The notes under the pieces: generated by a model
What the model was told of the DNA's origin: nothing
What the model saw: only the letters and a program-made list of their open reading frames with translations
The model's database searches: none
Shown here: positions 20,495-29,479 of the stretch, one piece after another
Layout: each line of letters opens with the position of its first letter
Position numbering within the stretch: the stretch's first letter is position 1
DNA from: Bradyrhizobium sp. SSBR45G
Lineage (GTDB): Bacteria; Pseudomonadota; Alphaproteobacteria; Rhizobiales; Xanthobacteraceae
DNA length: 64,000 nucleotides
Direction: 5' to 3'
Assembly: GCF_030159255.1 (NCBI RefSeq)
Contig: NZ_BSCT01000025.1
Span: 1-64,000, forward strand
Made by a program: the position numbers and the translations under genes

Positions 20495-21211
20495 ATGACA
20501 ATCAGACAGGACGGTGAAGCTGCGGAATTTGTGTTAACCAGGCGTGTCAATAGTGCCAAAGATCTGGAAGCGGTAACGTCTTTGTGGCGGTCCGTCTACG
20601 GGAGCGAGTTCGGGTGGTTGAGCGACGACGCGAACCCTGTCACTGACGGCTTTCACGAACGTTCAGATTATTATGTCTCTTGGCTCAATGGCCTGGTGCC
20701 AGTCGGAACAATGCGCATTGTGCGAGCCCAGCAAATGGGCTTCCACATCACCGATGCGGTTGATGTCCGATCCCTCTCGAGCCGTCAGCCGTTGGTGGTC
20801 GAGGTGCAGCGCCTGATGGTGGTCGGAAAGTTCCGCGACAAGCGTTTTGCAGGTGCTCCATTTGGAATCTACGGTTGCATGGTGAAGGCCTGTCTTCACC
20901 ATGCCGTAGCGTACGGGGTGGACACTATTCTGGCCGACTGCCATCGAGATATGGCGATTAGCCCCCTCAAATCCATGAAGCAGATGGGGTTTCGTGAAAC
21001 GGGAGACACGTATGTGGACAGCATGAACGGGTTAGTCTGCGTGATCCTAACGATCGATACCAAGGCGTGGCTTCAGAAGATCTACACGAACCAAAATCCC
21101 TTTAATCAGTATCTTCTGGACATGAACGACTGGAGCCCTGGGTTCGCACAAATATCCGAACAAACCGGTAAACGGAACGGGCCGTCAACGAAGGAACGAG
21201 CTCATGCATGA
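20495..21211 (+). CDS. GNAT acyltransferase of the autoinducer-synthase / N-acyl-amino-acid type
   Basis: 238 residues. TSLWRSVYGSEFGWL near the N-terminus, PVGTMRIVRAQ at strand 4 and VEVQRLMVVGKFR around residue 105 match the layout shared by LuxI-like synthases and FeeM-like N-acyl-amino-acid synthases, which take acyl groups from ACP or CoA. The length exceeds simple acetyltransferases such as EctA (about 170 residues). GGAGAGG precedes the ATG. It sits between the adenylating enzyme and the EamA transporter, whose start overlaps its stop. N-acylation of an amine, perhaps diaminobutyrate-derived, is an inference. Confidence 0.75.
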   Translation: MTIRQDGEAAEFVLTRRVNSAKDLEAVTSLWRSVYGSEFGWLSDDANPVTDGFHERSDYYVSWLNGLVPVGTMRIVRAQQMGFHITDAVDVRSLSSRQPLVVEVQRLMVVGKFRDKRFAGAPFGIYGCMVKACLHHAVAYGVDTILADCHRDMAISPLKSMKQMGFRETGDTYVDSMNGLVCVILTIDTKAWLQKIYTNQNPFNQYLLDMNDWSPGFAQISEQTGKRNGPSTKERAHA

Positions 21212-22088
21212 GGCCAACGTCGAGCAAGGGGTCGGGAGATCGGGCGCGCACCTAGGGGTTTTGACTATTGTGCTCGCTCTCCAGATTCTTCCGTTCTCCG
21301 ACATCATGGCAAAATACCTCGCTCTGAGTGTCCCCGTCATTCAGGTCATCTGGGGGCGCTTCTTTTTTCACTGCATTGCTACCGGTATCTATTCGTCGGT
21401 CGCGTACGGGCCGCGCTATCTCAAGCCGACTCTGTCGAAAATGCTCCTACTTCGAAGTGCGGCCTTGTTTGCCGCAGTAGGACTGTTCTACGTGACGATT
21501 CACTATCTACCGTTGACCACGTCACTAACGCTCTGGTTCGTCGAGCCATTCATTCTGACGCTAATGGCCGCAGTTATCCTGAAGGAGAGAGTGACGCGCC
21601 TTCAGTGGGTAGCCATTGCTGTCGGGTTTATCGGCATTCTGATCGCAGTACGGCCGACATTTGTGGCACTGCACTGGTCGTATGGAACGGGTCTCCTTGC
21701 GGGCTTCTTTTACGCGCTATTTCTATTCTTGACACGATTCATCGACGCCAAGGTTCCGTCCGTGGTTTCGGTATATCACACGGGACTCGTTGGCGGCGTA
21801 ATTGCTTCCCTAGCTGTCGCCCCGGTCTGGGTGAGCCCAAGCGGTGAGCAGTGGATATTGCTGGTTGCTACTGGAATCATCGCAGCCGTCGCACACCTCC
21901 TTATCATAAAGTCGTTCGAATGGTCGAACGCGAGCACGATTGCACCATTTACCTATACCGAAGTGGTGATGGGTGCGATCCTTGGTTATGTGGTGTTCAA
22001 TGACGCGCCGGATGCATACTTATTCGCAGGGCTCGCGATCATCGTCGCTTCGGGGATCGCGCTGCTGAGAGCGAAGCACGACGAATAG
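21204..22088 (+). CDS. EamA/DMT-family transporter
   Basis: 294 residues with ten hydrophobic segments and the two EamA repeats (first half ending near LIAVRPTF, second from SYGTGLLAGFFYALFLF). The pattern VIWGRFFFHC, TTSLTLWFVEPFILTLMAAV and LKERVTRLQWVAIAVGFIGI is typical of RhaT/S-adenosylmethionine-uptake-like DMT proteins. These carry amino acids, nucleotides or metabolites in either direction. The start overlaps the GNAT stop by 8 bases, indicating translational coupling. With the MFS gene this gives the cluster two transporters before the FNT channel. Confidence 0.9.
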   Translation: MHEANVEQGVGRSGAHLGVLTIVLALQILPFSDIMAKYLALSVPVIQVIWGRFFFHCIATGIYSSVAYGPRYLKPTLSKMLLLRSAALFAAVGLFYVTIHYLPLTTSLTLWFVEPFILTLMAAVILKERVTRLQWVAIAVGFIGILIAVRPTFVALHWSYGTGLLAGFFYALFLFLTRFIDAKVPSVVSVYHTGLVGGVIASLAVAPVWVSPSGEQWILLVATGIIAAVAHLLIIKSFEWSNASTIAPFTYTEVVMGAILGYVVFNDAPDAYLFAGLAIIVASGIALLRAKHDE

Positions 22089-22109
22089 GTGGAATAGTAG
22101 GAGGGTGTC

Positions 22110-23378
22110 ATGAACGTGCAAGGCATTGATGTCGAGTCTGAGGTTCGCAGTTACTGTCGATCGTACCCAGCGACGTTTTCGCGGGCAACGAGTGCCTTTA
22201 TGGTGTCCGAGACGGGCGAGCGTTACCTCGATTTCCTGTCGGGGTGCGGTGCGCTGAATTACGGTCACAACAACGTTCATCTTAAGTCCGTTCTAATGGA
22301 CTACTTATCCGCAGATGGAATAGCGCTGGGGTTAGATCTGAAAACGGGAGCAAAGAACGCCTTTGTGGAGGCGTTCTCCAATCTGATCTTAGGGCCGCGG
22401 AGTCTTCCCTATCGGATCCAGTTCCCGGGGCCGACCGGCGCTAATGCTGTTGAAGCGGCGATTAAACTGGCGCGAAAAGTCACCAAGCGGACCAATATTG
22501 TTGCGTTCTCGAATGCATTCCACGGCTGTTCGCTCGGCGCGTTGGCGTTGACGGCAAACTCATATAATCGGGAGTCGTCAAGCCCTCTGCTGACTCATGT
22601 TGATAGGGCGCTCTACGATGGATATCTCGGCTCGGATATCTGCACGGCGGATATTCTTGACAGGCAGTTAGGTGATCCATCGGGAGGGCTGGACAAGCCG
22701 GCGGCGATCATCGTTGAAGTGGTGCAGGGAGAAGGGGGGCTCAACGTCGCAAGCCGCAATTGGCTGCAGAAAATTGCCGCCATTGCGGCAAAAAGCGGAG
22801 CACTATTCATCGTTGACGAGATTCAGGCCGGATGCGGTCGAACCGGCAGTTTTTTCAGTTTTGAGAATTATGGGGTCGTTCCAGATATTGTGACGATGGC
22901 AAAATCGGTATCAGGGTTCGGATTGCCAATGTCTCTGGTTCTGTTGCGCCCTCAACACGATGTCTGGTCTCCCGGCGAGCACAACGGCACGTTTAGAGGC
23001 AACAACCATGCGTTCGTGACGGCCACTGCCGCGCTCAGACACTATTGGGCGGACGAAAAATTTGAACTGTCGGTTCGTCATAAGAGCGAGGTTCTATCCG
23101 ATCTCCTCGGAGATTATTGCGAGTCGCGCCCCTTCCGCCCAAAGGGGCTGGGCCTAATGCAGGGGATCGATGTGAAGGATCCGCGCGTGGCCTCGGAGGT
23201 TAAGGCCGAAGCGTATCGGCAGAAGATCGTGGTGGAGCTGTGCGGTCCGTTGGATGAAGTAGTCAAACTGATGCCGCCACTGACGATCTCGGAAGAGGAT
23301 CTCGTGGAAGGAGCCCAGAGGCTATTGGCGATCGTGGACGAGGTATTTGCCAGGCAGACGTTGGTAAGTGTGGACTAA
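22110..23378 (+). CDS. EctB-like diaminobutyrate-2-oxoglutarate aminotransferase
   Basis: 422 residues of class III aminotransferase closely patterned on EctB. ESEVRSYCRSYPATF at the N-terminus, LNYGHNNVHLKSVLMDYL, QFPGPTGANAVEAAIKLAR, EVVQGEGGLNVAS, IVDEIQAGCGRTGSFFSFE, MAKSVSGFGLPMS with the PLP Lys, and EHNGTFRGNNHAFVTATAAL all follow EctB order and spacing. EctB makes L-2,4-diaminobutyrate from aspartate semialdehyde and glutamate. No ectA acetyltransferase or ectC ectoine synthase is present, so the product is not ectoine but probably a diaminobutyrate-derived compound. GGAGGG precedes the ATG. Confidence 0.88.
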   Translation: MNVQGIDVESEVRSYCRSYPATFSRATSAFMVSETGERYLDFLSGCGALNYGHNNVHLKSVLMDYLSADGIALGLDLKTGAKNAFVEAFSNLILGPRSLPYRIQFPGPTGANAVEAAIKLARKVTKRTNIVAFSNAFHGCSLGALALTANSYNRESSSPLLTHVDRALYDGYLGSDICTADILDRQLGDPSGGLDKPAAIIVEVVQGEGGLNVASRNWLQKIAAIAAKSGALFIVDEIQAGCGRTGSFFSFENYGVVPDIVTMAKSVSGFGLPMSLVLLRPQHDVWSPGEHNGTFRGNNHAFVTATAALRHYWADEKFELSVRHKSEVLSDLLGDYCESRPFRPKGLGLMQGIDVKDPRVASEVKAEAYRQKIVVELCGPLDEVVKLMPPLTISEEDLVEGAQRLLAIVDEVFARQTLVSVD

Positions 23379-23426
23379 GAGATCAGTGAGCGAGTGTCAC
23401 CGGGGGTGTTCTGGGAGGCTAGAGAA

Positions 23427-24278
23427 ATGTCATACGTGCAACCGCCCGAGTTTGTCACCAAGATGATAGACGCCGGTCAGGCGAAGGTTGCTATGGGTAC
23501 CCGGGACACCTTAGTGCGGTCATTTATGGCTGGAGCGATCTTGGGGTTGTCTGCAGCCTTTGCGGTTTCGGTCACCGTGCAAACTGGGCAACCCCTCGCG
23601 GGGGCTGTCCTGTTCCCCGTCGGTTTTTGTCTTCTCTATCTTATGGGCTTTGATTTACTCACAGGCGTCTTTACATTGGTCCCTCTGGCATTGATTGATA
23701 AGAGGCCAGGAGTGACGGCTCTGGGCGTTCTGCGCAATTGGTCGCTGGTGTTCGCGGGGAATTTCGCGGGCGCCCTAACGGTCGCGATCCTTATGGCTAT
23801 TGTTTTCACTTATTGCTTCAGCGTACCGGCGAATGATGTCGGCGTGAAGATCGGGCATATCGGCGAAAGCCGCACTCTAGGATATTCGGCTCACGGAGTC
23901 GCTGGGATGGTTACGCTCCTTGTCCGAGGAATCCGTTGTAATTGGATGGTGTCGACAGGCGTTGTCGCTTCGATGATGTCGACGTCCGTGACCGGAAAAG
24001 TGATCGGAATGTGGATGCCTATAATGGTCTTCTTCTACATGGGCTTTGAGCATTCGATAGTTAACATGTTTCTGTTTCCTTCCGGACTAATGCTTGGTGG
24101 TAGATTTTCGATTGTCGATTATCTCGTATGGAACGAAGTCCCCACTATCGTTGGCAATGCTATAGGGGGACTCGCATTTGTGGGCTTATCGCTCTACACC
24201 AGCTTCGCATCTGCCCGGGAAGGGCGAACGGCACTCAATAGCACAGCAACTTCGGCAAAGGTCATAGAGTTCGGCTAA
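23427..24278 (+). CDS. Formate/nitrite transporter (FNT) family channel
   Basis: 283 residues with six membrane helices and the family marks: the N-terminal half-repeat ending LLYLMGFDLLTGVFTLVPLA and the second repeat with RGIRCNWMVSTGV and FFYMGFEHSIVNMF. FNT pentamers pass formate, nitrite, hydrosulfide or lactate. The ATG at 23427 follows GGGAGG and is preferred over an upstream frame start at 23394. It is the last gene of the operon. Release of a small acid such as formate from the pathway is one possible reason for its presence. The match to the family is firm, the substrate open. Confidence 0.88.
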   Translation: MSYVQPPEFVTKMIDAGQAKVAMGTRDTLVRSFMAGAILGLSAAFAVSVTVQTGQPLAGAVLFPVGFCLLYLMGFDLLTGVFTLVPLALIDKRPGVTALGVLRNWSLVFAGNFAGALTVAILMAIVFTYCFSVPANDVGVKIGHIGESRTLGYSAHGVAGMVTLLVRGIRCNWMVSTGVVASMMSTSVTGKVIGMWMPIMVFFYMGFEHSIVNMFLFPSGLMLGGRFSIVDYLVWNEVPTIVGNAIGGLAFVGLSLYTSFASAREGRTALNSTATSAKVIEFG

Positions 24279-24707
24279 GAGTTGTTGAGGTAAGGGGCGG
24301 CCGACTTTCGTATAGCTTGGCTTCGCGTCGGCGATGCCTGCGAGCGCCTGTCGGCTCGACGTTGTGCCGCCTCGTCATAGTGCGATTGCCGGGATCTTAA
24401 TTGGGTTACATGCGTACTGGCCCAATGCTTCCAGGCCCTTGACCGCTGAGGCTCTTATGGCTCCTGTTGACGCAGCAGACGGCGCGAGACCGAGCCGCTC
24501 CGGTGCCGGATTCGGGACGAAGCAGTAGCGCTTGGCGGCCGGTCCATTGGAAGGAGCAGAAGATCGTCTTCCGGACCCGCGATGAGGGCCGAGTCGGCTC
24601 GTCAGACTGCGCGGACGTGGGCAATCTTAAGGGTTGCCTACACGGTACGCATCCGGTGAAGACCACAGGCGGAGTAGTCCGCGCGAATGGACGATTGATG
24701 GGAGCGA
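24279..24707. other. Intergenic region after the cluster, no gene seen
   Basis: About 430 bases between the FNT stop and the IS66 relic. Short open frames lack similarity or ribosome sites, and no clear terminator was found by eye. Confidence 0.35.
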
Positions 24708-25289
24708 TCAGGCGGCGGCAGAGATGGCGGGGGGCTTCCAGTTCCAGGGCAGCAGATCTGCGATCCTGCTAGCCGGATGATCGGGCAGCCAGGCGAGGGC
24801 GTCGGCAAGCCACGCCTGCGGGTCGACGTCGTTGAGCTTCGCAGTCTGGATCAGGGTGTAGATGGCGGCACGGCGACCGCCCTCGTCTGAGGTCCACACG
24901 CGCCCCGTGCGCGTCTTGCCCTTGGCCAGAACCTGCACCGTGGTGTCGTCGGCATGGATGCGCTCGCCAGCGAGGACATGCGCCTTGATCTCCTCGACCA
25001 GCGGCATCAAGGTCGCAGCCGCCGCGCCGACCCAGTCCGCGAGTGTGGAGACATCGAGCGCGATGCCCTCATGCGCATACGTCGTGCTCTGCCGGTTGAG
25101 GGGCAGGTGCAATCCGTATTTGGCAAACAGGATGTGTGCCAACAAACGCGGTCCGGCACGTCCGCGTGAGATCGGATGGAATGGTGCCGGCGGCTGGCTG
25201 ATCGCCTCGCAGGCGCGGTAGGAGAACTTCTCGCGCACATGCTGGATCACCTTCCACTGCCGCGGCACGAGCTCCAGCGTCTCGGTCAC
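24708..25289 (-). pseudogene. IS66 transposase (TnpC), internally deleted
   Basis: The frame holds the IS66 middle region (VPRQWKVIQHVREKFSYRAC, LLAHILFAKYGLHLPLNRQ, and HADDTTVQVL with the first catalytic Asp). It then jumps from GRVWTS straight to the C-terminal stretch GGRRAAIYTLIQTAKLNDVD and LPDHPASRIADLLPWNW. The part of TnpC with the second Asp and the Glu is missing, as is the N-terminus, so it cannot transpose. It lies just after the biosynthetic operon, on the opposite strand. Confidence 0.85.
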
Positions 25290-25676
25290 GTCCTCGCCGA
25301 TCTTGCGCAGCCTGTCGTCGCCGCAACATGAGCAGTTGGTCGGCGACAGCCGCGTGCGGATTAGCGGCGATCGTCACGGCGGCAAAGCCGGGTGGCGGCG
25401 CCTCCTTGCCACACAGCTGCTGGCGCCAGCGGAACACCTGACTGGAATGCACCCCGAACGCCCGCGCCACGCCCAGGATCGTTGCGCCCGGCTGCACCGC
25501 CGTCACTATCGCGGGATCCGCCGAGCCGCTGATCCGGATCTTCGTCTCAGTCCCGATATCGACCTCGATCAGCCTTTGCATGCCGGCGCCGCCACGACGA
25601 CACGCTCCTTGTCAGCCCGCGACCAATGCCGCCGTCGCCGCTCCGACGTGATCACTTCCACTTCCGATTTGGCCAT
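25290..25676 (-). pseudogene. IS66 TnpA relic
   Basis: Starting at ATG 25676 the strand reads MAKSEVEVITSERRRRRHWS and soon stops. A second piece starting at 25581 reads AVQPGATILGVARAFGVHSS and QVFRWRQQL, the HTH of IS66 TnpA, before losing frame near 25330. TnpB is absent altogether, so tnpA is joined to tnpC by deletion. Confidence 0.7.
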
Positions 25677-25704
25677 AGGACTAGCTCCAGGACTAGTCCT
25701 ATGG
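25673..25704. repeat. Perfect inverted repeat beside the IS66 relic
   Basis: CCATAGGACTA at 25673-25683 and TAGTCCTATGG at 25694-25704 form an 11-bp perfect stem with a ten-base loop. It overlaps the TnpA start codon. It could be an IS-end feature or a translation-limiting leader. Confidence 0.5.
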
Positions 25705-26629
25705 CTTCGCGAAGCATCACTGCCGACGCAAGGCGGCCGTCACCGGGGCTTACCCTACACGTGCTCAAACCGAGGGTATGGCTTTGTCGCCGCGACGATC
25801 GCTGAGGCGCCATTCGTAATGAGGTGGCGGCCGGAACGCACCGGGTGTGAGTGCCTCGCCGCGCGTGAGCTCACCAATCTTGCGCAGCCCCCTCACCGCC
25901 TCAGGAGGTTGGCGCAGGATGCACGATCCACTCGCGCGATGCTCGGGCACCGACCGGCGACGCTGAAGCGGACGGACGGATCTGAACCTCAACTGCTGGA
26001 ATGGCATCGGGACGTACATCGGTATTCGAACAGCTCAAGCTCGAACTGCCGATCTCGAAGGCCTTGCCGCCGAGCACCTTGCCGAGCCATGTATGCCAAC
26101 GGCAAGCACGACCAGCTCGTTCACTATCGGCACGATCTCTTCTCTTGGTAAGCGGATGGCACTGCTCAATCTGATCGACCGTTTCGGCTGTTCTCTCCCG
26201 ATGCCTGTCGCGGAACCTTCGGTCGCTTGCGCGTATAGCCGATCAGCTTGCGCTGACGCACGAGCGCAGTTGCAGTGCTGAACTCGGCCGGGTCCCTCGG
26301 CAATGTGGGCGTCCGAAAACCCCTATTCAATCATAAGGATAAATGGACGTTGCCGGTTGCATGGCGCCGGGGCGATCATGCAGCGTAGACCTACCTCGAG
26401 GTGGTCAGCTCGGGATTCACCAAAATCGGCGGAGCCATACTGGCCAAACGACTTCATGGACACCATCCTGCATCCACGTCCGTCGAAGGTTTGGCCTATC
26501 TACTCTGGTAGGTGTACCGGGTGTGATACCACTCGCGCGAGTGGGGGAACGGTGGTAACGTACCGGAGGCAGTGCCAGGCCAGGATAACCTGTCAATTAC
26601 CCGTGCGTAGCTTCGCGAAGAGGGCTCCT
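25705..26629. other. Region between IS66 relic and LysR gene, no gene seen
   Basis: About 925 bases of mixed sequence with no recognisable gene on either strand. The last 100 bases should contain the promoter of the LysR gene. Confidence 0.35.
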
Positions 26630-27535
26630 ATGTTGCGCAACATTGAAATTAGCTTGCTTCGCTCATTTGCGACACTTGCAAGCACGGGGAGTTTCACCCG
26701 TAGCGCCGAACTTCTATTTCGGACCCAATCGGCAATCACCATGCAAATGCAGAAGCTTGATGAATTGCTCGGTTGCAAGCTAACCTACCGGAGCGGGAAA
26801 TCGATAAATTTGACAGCCGAAGGACGGATGTTGCTGCCTTACGCGCTTGAGATCATTCGCTTAAATGACGAGCTGCAAGCCAGCTTCAGCGCTTTGAAGC
26901 ACCGCGAGCAGATACGCATTGGAACCTCGGATGATTATGCGGTGATTCTGCTTCCGAGAATAATCCACGCGTTCAGAGCGACCCATCCAGATGTCGAACT
27001 GACCGTACATTGCTCAAATCGCAATCAGAATCTGGAGAAGTTTAAGCAGGGTGAGCTCGATTTCTTGCTTACCCCCGTCACCGCGGAAGAAAACATAGGT
27101 GAGACACTGCGAACCGATCGCCTGGTCTGGATCGGTTCTCCGGGCATCAAGATCACAGAGAGTGAGCCGGTTCCATTGACAGGCTTTCCTCTGGGTTGCG
27201 TGTGCAGGGACTTGATGATTCGAATTCTGACAAAAAGTAATCGGAAGTGGAAGTTTGTCTATTCGAGCAACAGTATTGTCTCGATTCATTCCGCAATCAT
27301 GTCTGGCCAAGTCGTGTCTGCAGTTGAAGAGAGCACGGTTCCCAATGGAGTGAACATTATCGACGGACAGTTTGGGTTACCGCCTCTTCCAGAGGTCAAG
27401 ATTTCTGCGATATACAAGAACGACAAGAAAAATAAAGCGCTGCAACGTTTCTGTCAGCATGTCAGCGAGGGCATAAGGGCCGGTACGGCGAGCCACGCTG
27501 TGGAGGTCAGAAGCCTGGGCTTCGCGAGCGGTTGA
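26630..27535 (+). CDS. LysR-family transcriptional regulator
   Basis: 301 residues. The N-terminal winged helix (LLRSFATLASTGSFTRSAEL, FRTQSAITMQMQKLDELLG and the dimer helix SINLTAEGRMLLPYALEI) is followed by a periplasmic-binding-like effector domain from about residue 88 (IRIGTSDDYAVILLP, CSNRNQNLEKFKQGELDFLL). The ATG at 26630 has AGAGGG before it; the open frame extends upstream without similarity. It is the nearest intact regulator to the cluster and has similar low-GC composition. It is separated by IS debris, so control of the cluster is only inferred. Confidence 0.88.
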   Translation: MLRNIEISLLRSFATLASTGSFTRSAELLFRTQSAITMQMQKLDELLGCKLTYRSGKSINLTAEGRMLLPYALEIIRLNDELQASFSALKHREQIRIGTSDDYAVILLPRIIHAFRATHPDVELTVHCSNRNQNLEKFKQGELDFLLTPVTAEENIGETLRTDRLVWIGSPGIKITESEPVPLTGFPLGCVCRDLMIRILTKSNRKWKFVYSSNSIVSIHSAIMSGQVVSAVEESTVPNGVNIIDGQFGLPPLPEVKISAIYKNDKKNKALQRFCQHVSEGIRAGTASHAVEVRSLGFASG

Positions 27536-27730
27536 AAACACACTCGGCTGTTTCTAGGTCAGCCCAGCTCGAACGAAAAGCGCGTTCGCTCGCGATCGTC
27601 GCGCCTACGTCAAAAGCCCTCGCCAGCTCCCGCCGCACATTCAGCCGCCCGAACTCCGGCCTGGACAAAATAAGGGGGCAAGGTCAGCAGGGCTTTTTGT
27701 CGAAAATGATGTTCTCTCGCGCGCCCTAAC

Positions 27731-28625
27731 TTAACGGGTCCAACCGCTGGTGGCGATCTGTTCGCGATCGTCCCGGCAGAAGGCGCTCCAAAGGGGTAGT
27801 CGTTCCGCTATCTTTGCCGCACTTCCAGAGCTGCGCACAACTTTGATCGTGGCTTCGGGCTGCACGTCCTTGACGTCGCCTTGGCGCCCGATCAGCGGGA
27901 TCCGGATCCCTGCGCCCGCGCAGCGTGGAGCCAGCTTGCGCCCGATCCGCAGGGTCACTTCGGTCTGCGGCATGATCGCGACCTGGCGGGTGCCGGCCGG
28001 CTTCATCATCAGCCGGCCCCCGATCTCGCAGAGGCCCTTGTCCAGCCTCGATAGCCGACCGCAGTGCCGCGTCTCGACCGTACCGCCCTTGCACTCGGCT
28101 TCGATGGTCTCGCCGGCCGCATCGGCGGTGACGCTGCTCATTCTGGGCTGCGGGTGGATGACGATCCGCTGTCCCTCGGCGTTTTCGAATGTGCCCGCGA
28201 AGGCAGTTGGCGCGGTTGCGATGCGTCCGAAGCCCCGCTTGGCGGAGCCAGCCCGGAAGTCGATCTGCTGCGCGCGCTGACCGTCCGGATGGATCTTGAC
28301 CTGTTTGACCGGCTCGCTCCCGAGCAGGGGCATGGCGTAGGCCAGCATCACCGCCCCCTCGTAGAAGTGCCGGTCCGGGCGTTCCGGAGGCTCTCGGCGG
28401 TTGGCGGGCGCTCCACGATCAGGTCATCGAGGTCCATGTTCGAAATCGCCAGCGCGTGGAAATCGGCACCTGAACGCGACCCGGATTGCCGCCGTCGGCG
28501 AAACTAATGCTGGGCAGGTGGAGTGCCATACCCGGCTCGGTCTCTGTCGCTCTGGTCGTGGGCGCGTTCAAGATCACGAGTCTATTGCAGCACTCGATCT
28601 TGATCCACAGGTCTGAGGTCCGCAA
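27731..28625 (-). pseudogene. Frameshifted gene with an ExK nuclease-like motif
   Basis: Leftward protein-like sequence crosses three frames. DLWIKIECCNRLVILNAPTT and LPSISFADGGNPGRV are at 28610-28450, FHALAISNMDLDDLIVERPP at about 28470-28410, and HFYEGAVMLAYAMPLLGSEP onward at 28370-27731. The last part contains AECKGGTVETRHCGRLSRL, an E-x-K motif resembling PD-(D/E)xK nucleases, and VAIMPQTEVTLRIGRKLA. Two frameshifts make it inactive as drawn. Open frames on the plus strand here are shadows. Family not named. Confidence 0.45.
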
Positions 28626-29479
28626 GGGATCACTCGCGTCGCCTCGGATCGGATAGATCGCTTTCTGGTCTCCTGCGGAAAGCCGACCCGCCGTGCTGCT
28701 TCGCCTTTCTGATCAGTACAGCCCCGCTAACCAGAGGTCATAAGCGCGTGGAAGCCAAAGGGCCGGGCCACGCTGAGTCCGGTCAAGGCTGGCTAGCCGG
28801 CTTCGCCGGTCGCGCTTAGGCGCGAGCTCTAACTGGGCTACGGTGATCCGGCAGCGGTCTTCCATGCGCTTATGGCTAGATTTGCCCAATTTTGCGAACC
28901 AGTTCGCCAAGCTGCGATTGGTGCCATTCGGAACGTTGATCTCCCAGCTCTTTCTTCTTCTAGCAACACTCTGGGTGTTAGAGCAGTGCCGTGCTGCGAC
29001 AAGTAACCACAATGACTTACGACCGCCGATACTACGCCGCGGAGAGGCGCTTTTATCTTGCCGCTTTAATCGGCCGGGTGTTCTGCCTCTCTGCCACGAT
29101 CGTCTTCGTCGCTTTCGCCATCGGTGCTCTCCATCTTCATCGTCAAAAACACGTCTGCAGCGCAGCCTGATCTGCAGCTCGTTGACAGCGAGGAGTCCCA
29201 GTGCGCCGTGCAGCTTTCCGCGCTCAGCGACGGCGTGGCGCTCCTGCACGATGGCAGCAGCATAGCCGTCGCGGCGCAATTTTCCATCGGTCTGACGGAG
29301 CCACGTCACAGGCAATTTTGCGCGATCGCGCCGTCCCTTCGGACACCGCCTCGCAGGCAAGATAGCGTGCGTTCCGTCGTCTTGGATCTGCACCGGTCCT
29401 CATCCGCTGACAGCGGAGCTCCATCAATTCGCGCGTCGTCCGCGACGACTGTTCGTTGCTGCCGGGCTGTTGCTATGGT
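28626..29479. other. Degenerate region, no gene seen
   Basis: About 850 bases with overlapping short open frames on both strands (28713-29393 minus, 29124-29555 plus), none with a recognisable family or ribosome site. It is probably decayed mobile DNA between the nuclease-like pseudogene and the IS110 relics. Confidence 0.35.

Noticed and set aside
14331..23378. Microcin C-like (Trojan-horse peptide-nucleotide) cluster
   Set aside because: ThiF-like, MFS, methyltransferase-fold, GNAT and hydrolase genes recall mccB-mccF. But the ThiF protein lacks an N-terminal peptide-clamp domain, no mccA-like peptide was seen, and the PLP enzymes are of other types.
22110..23378. Ectoine biosynthesis operon
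   Set aside because: Only an EctB-like enzyme is present; no EctA-sized acetyltransferase, EctC or hydroxylase lies nearby.
27750..28280. Plus-strand open frames across the nuclease-like pseudogene
   Set aside because: The minus strand carries consistent protein-like sequence across several frames, while the plus frames look like shadows.
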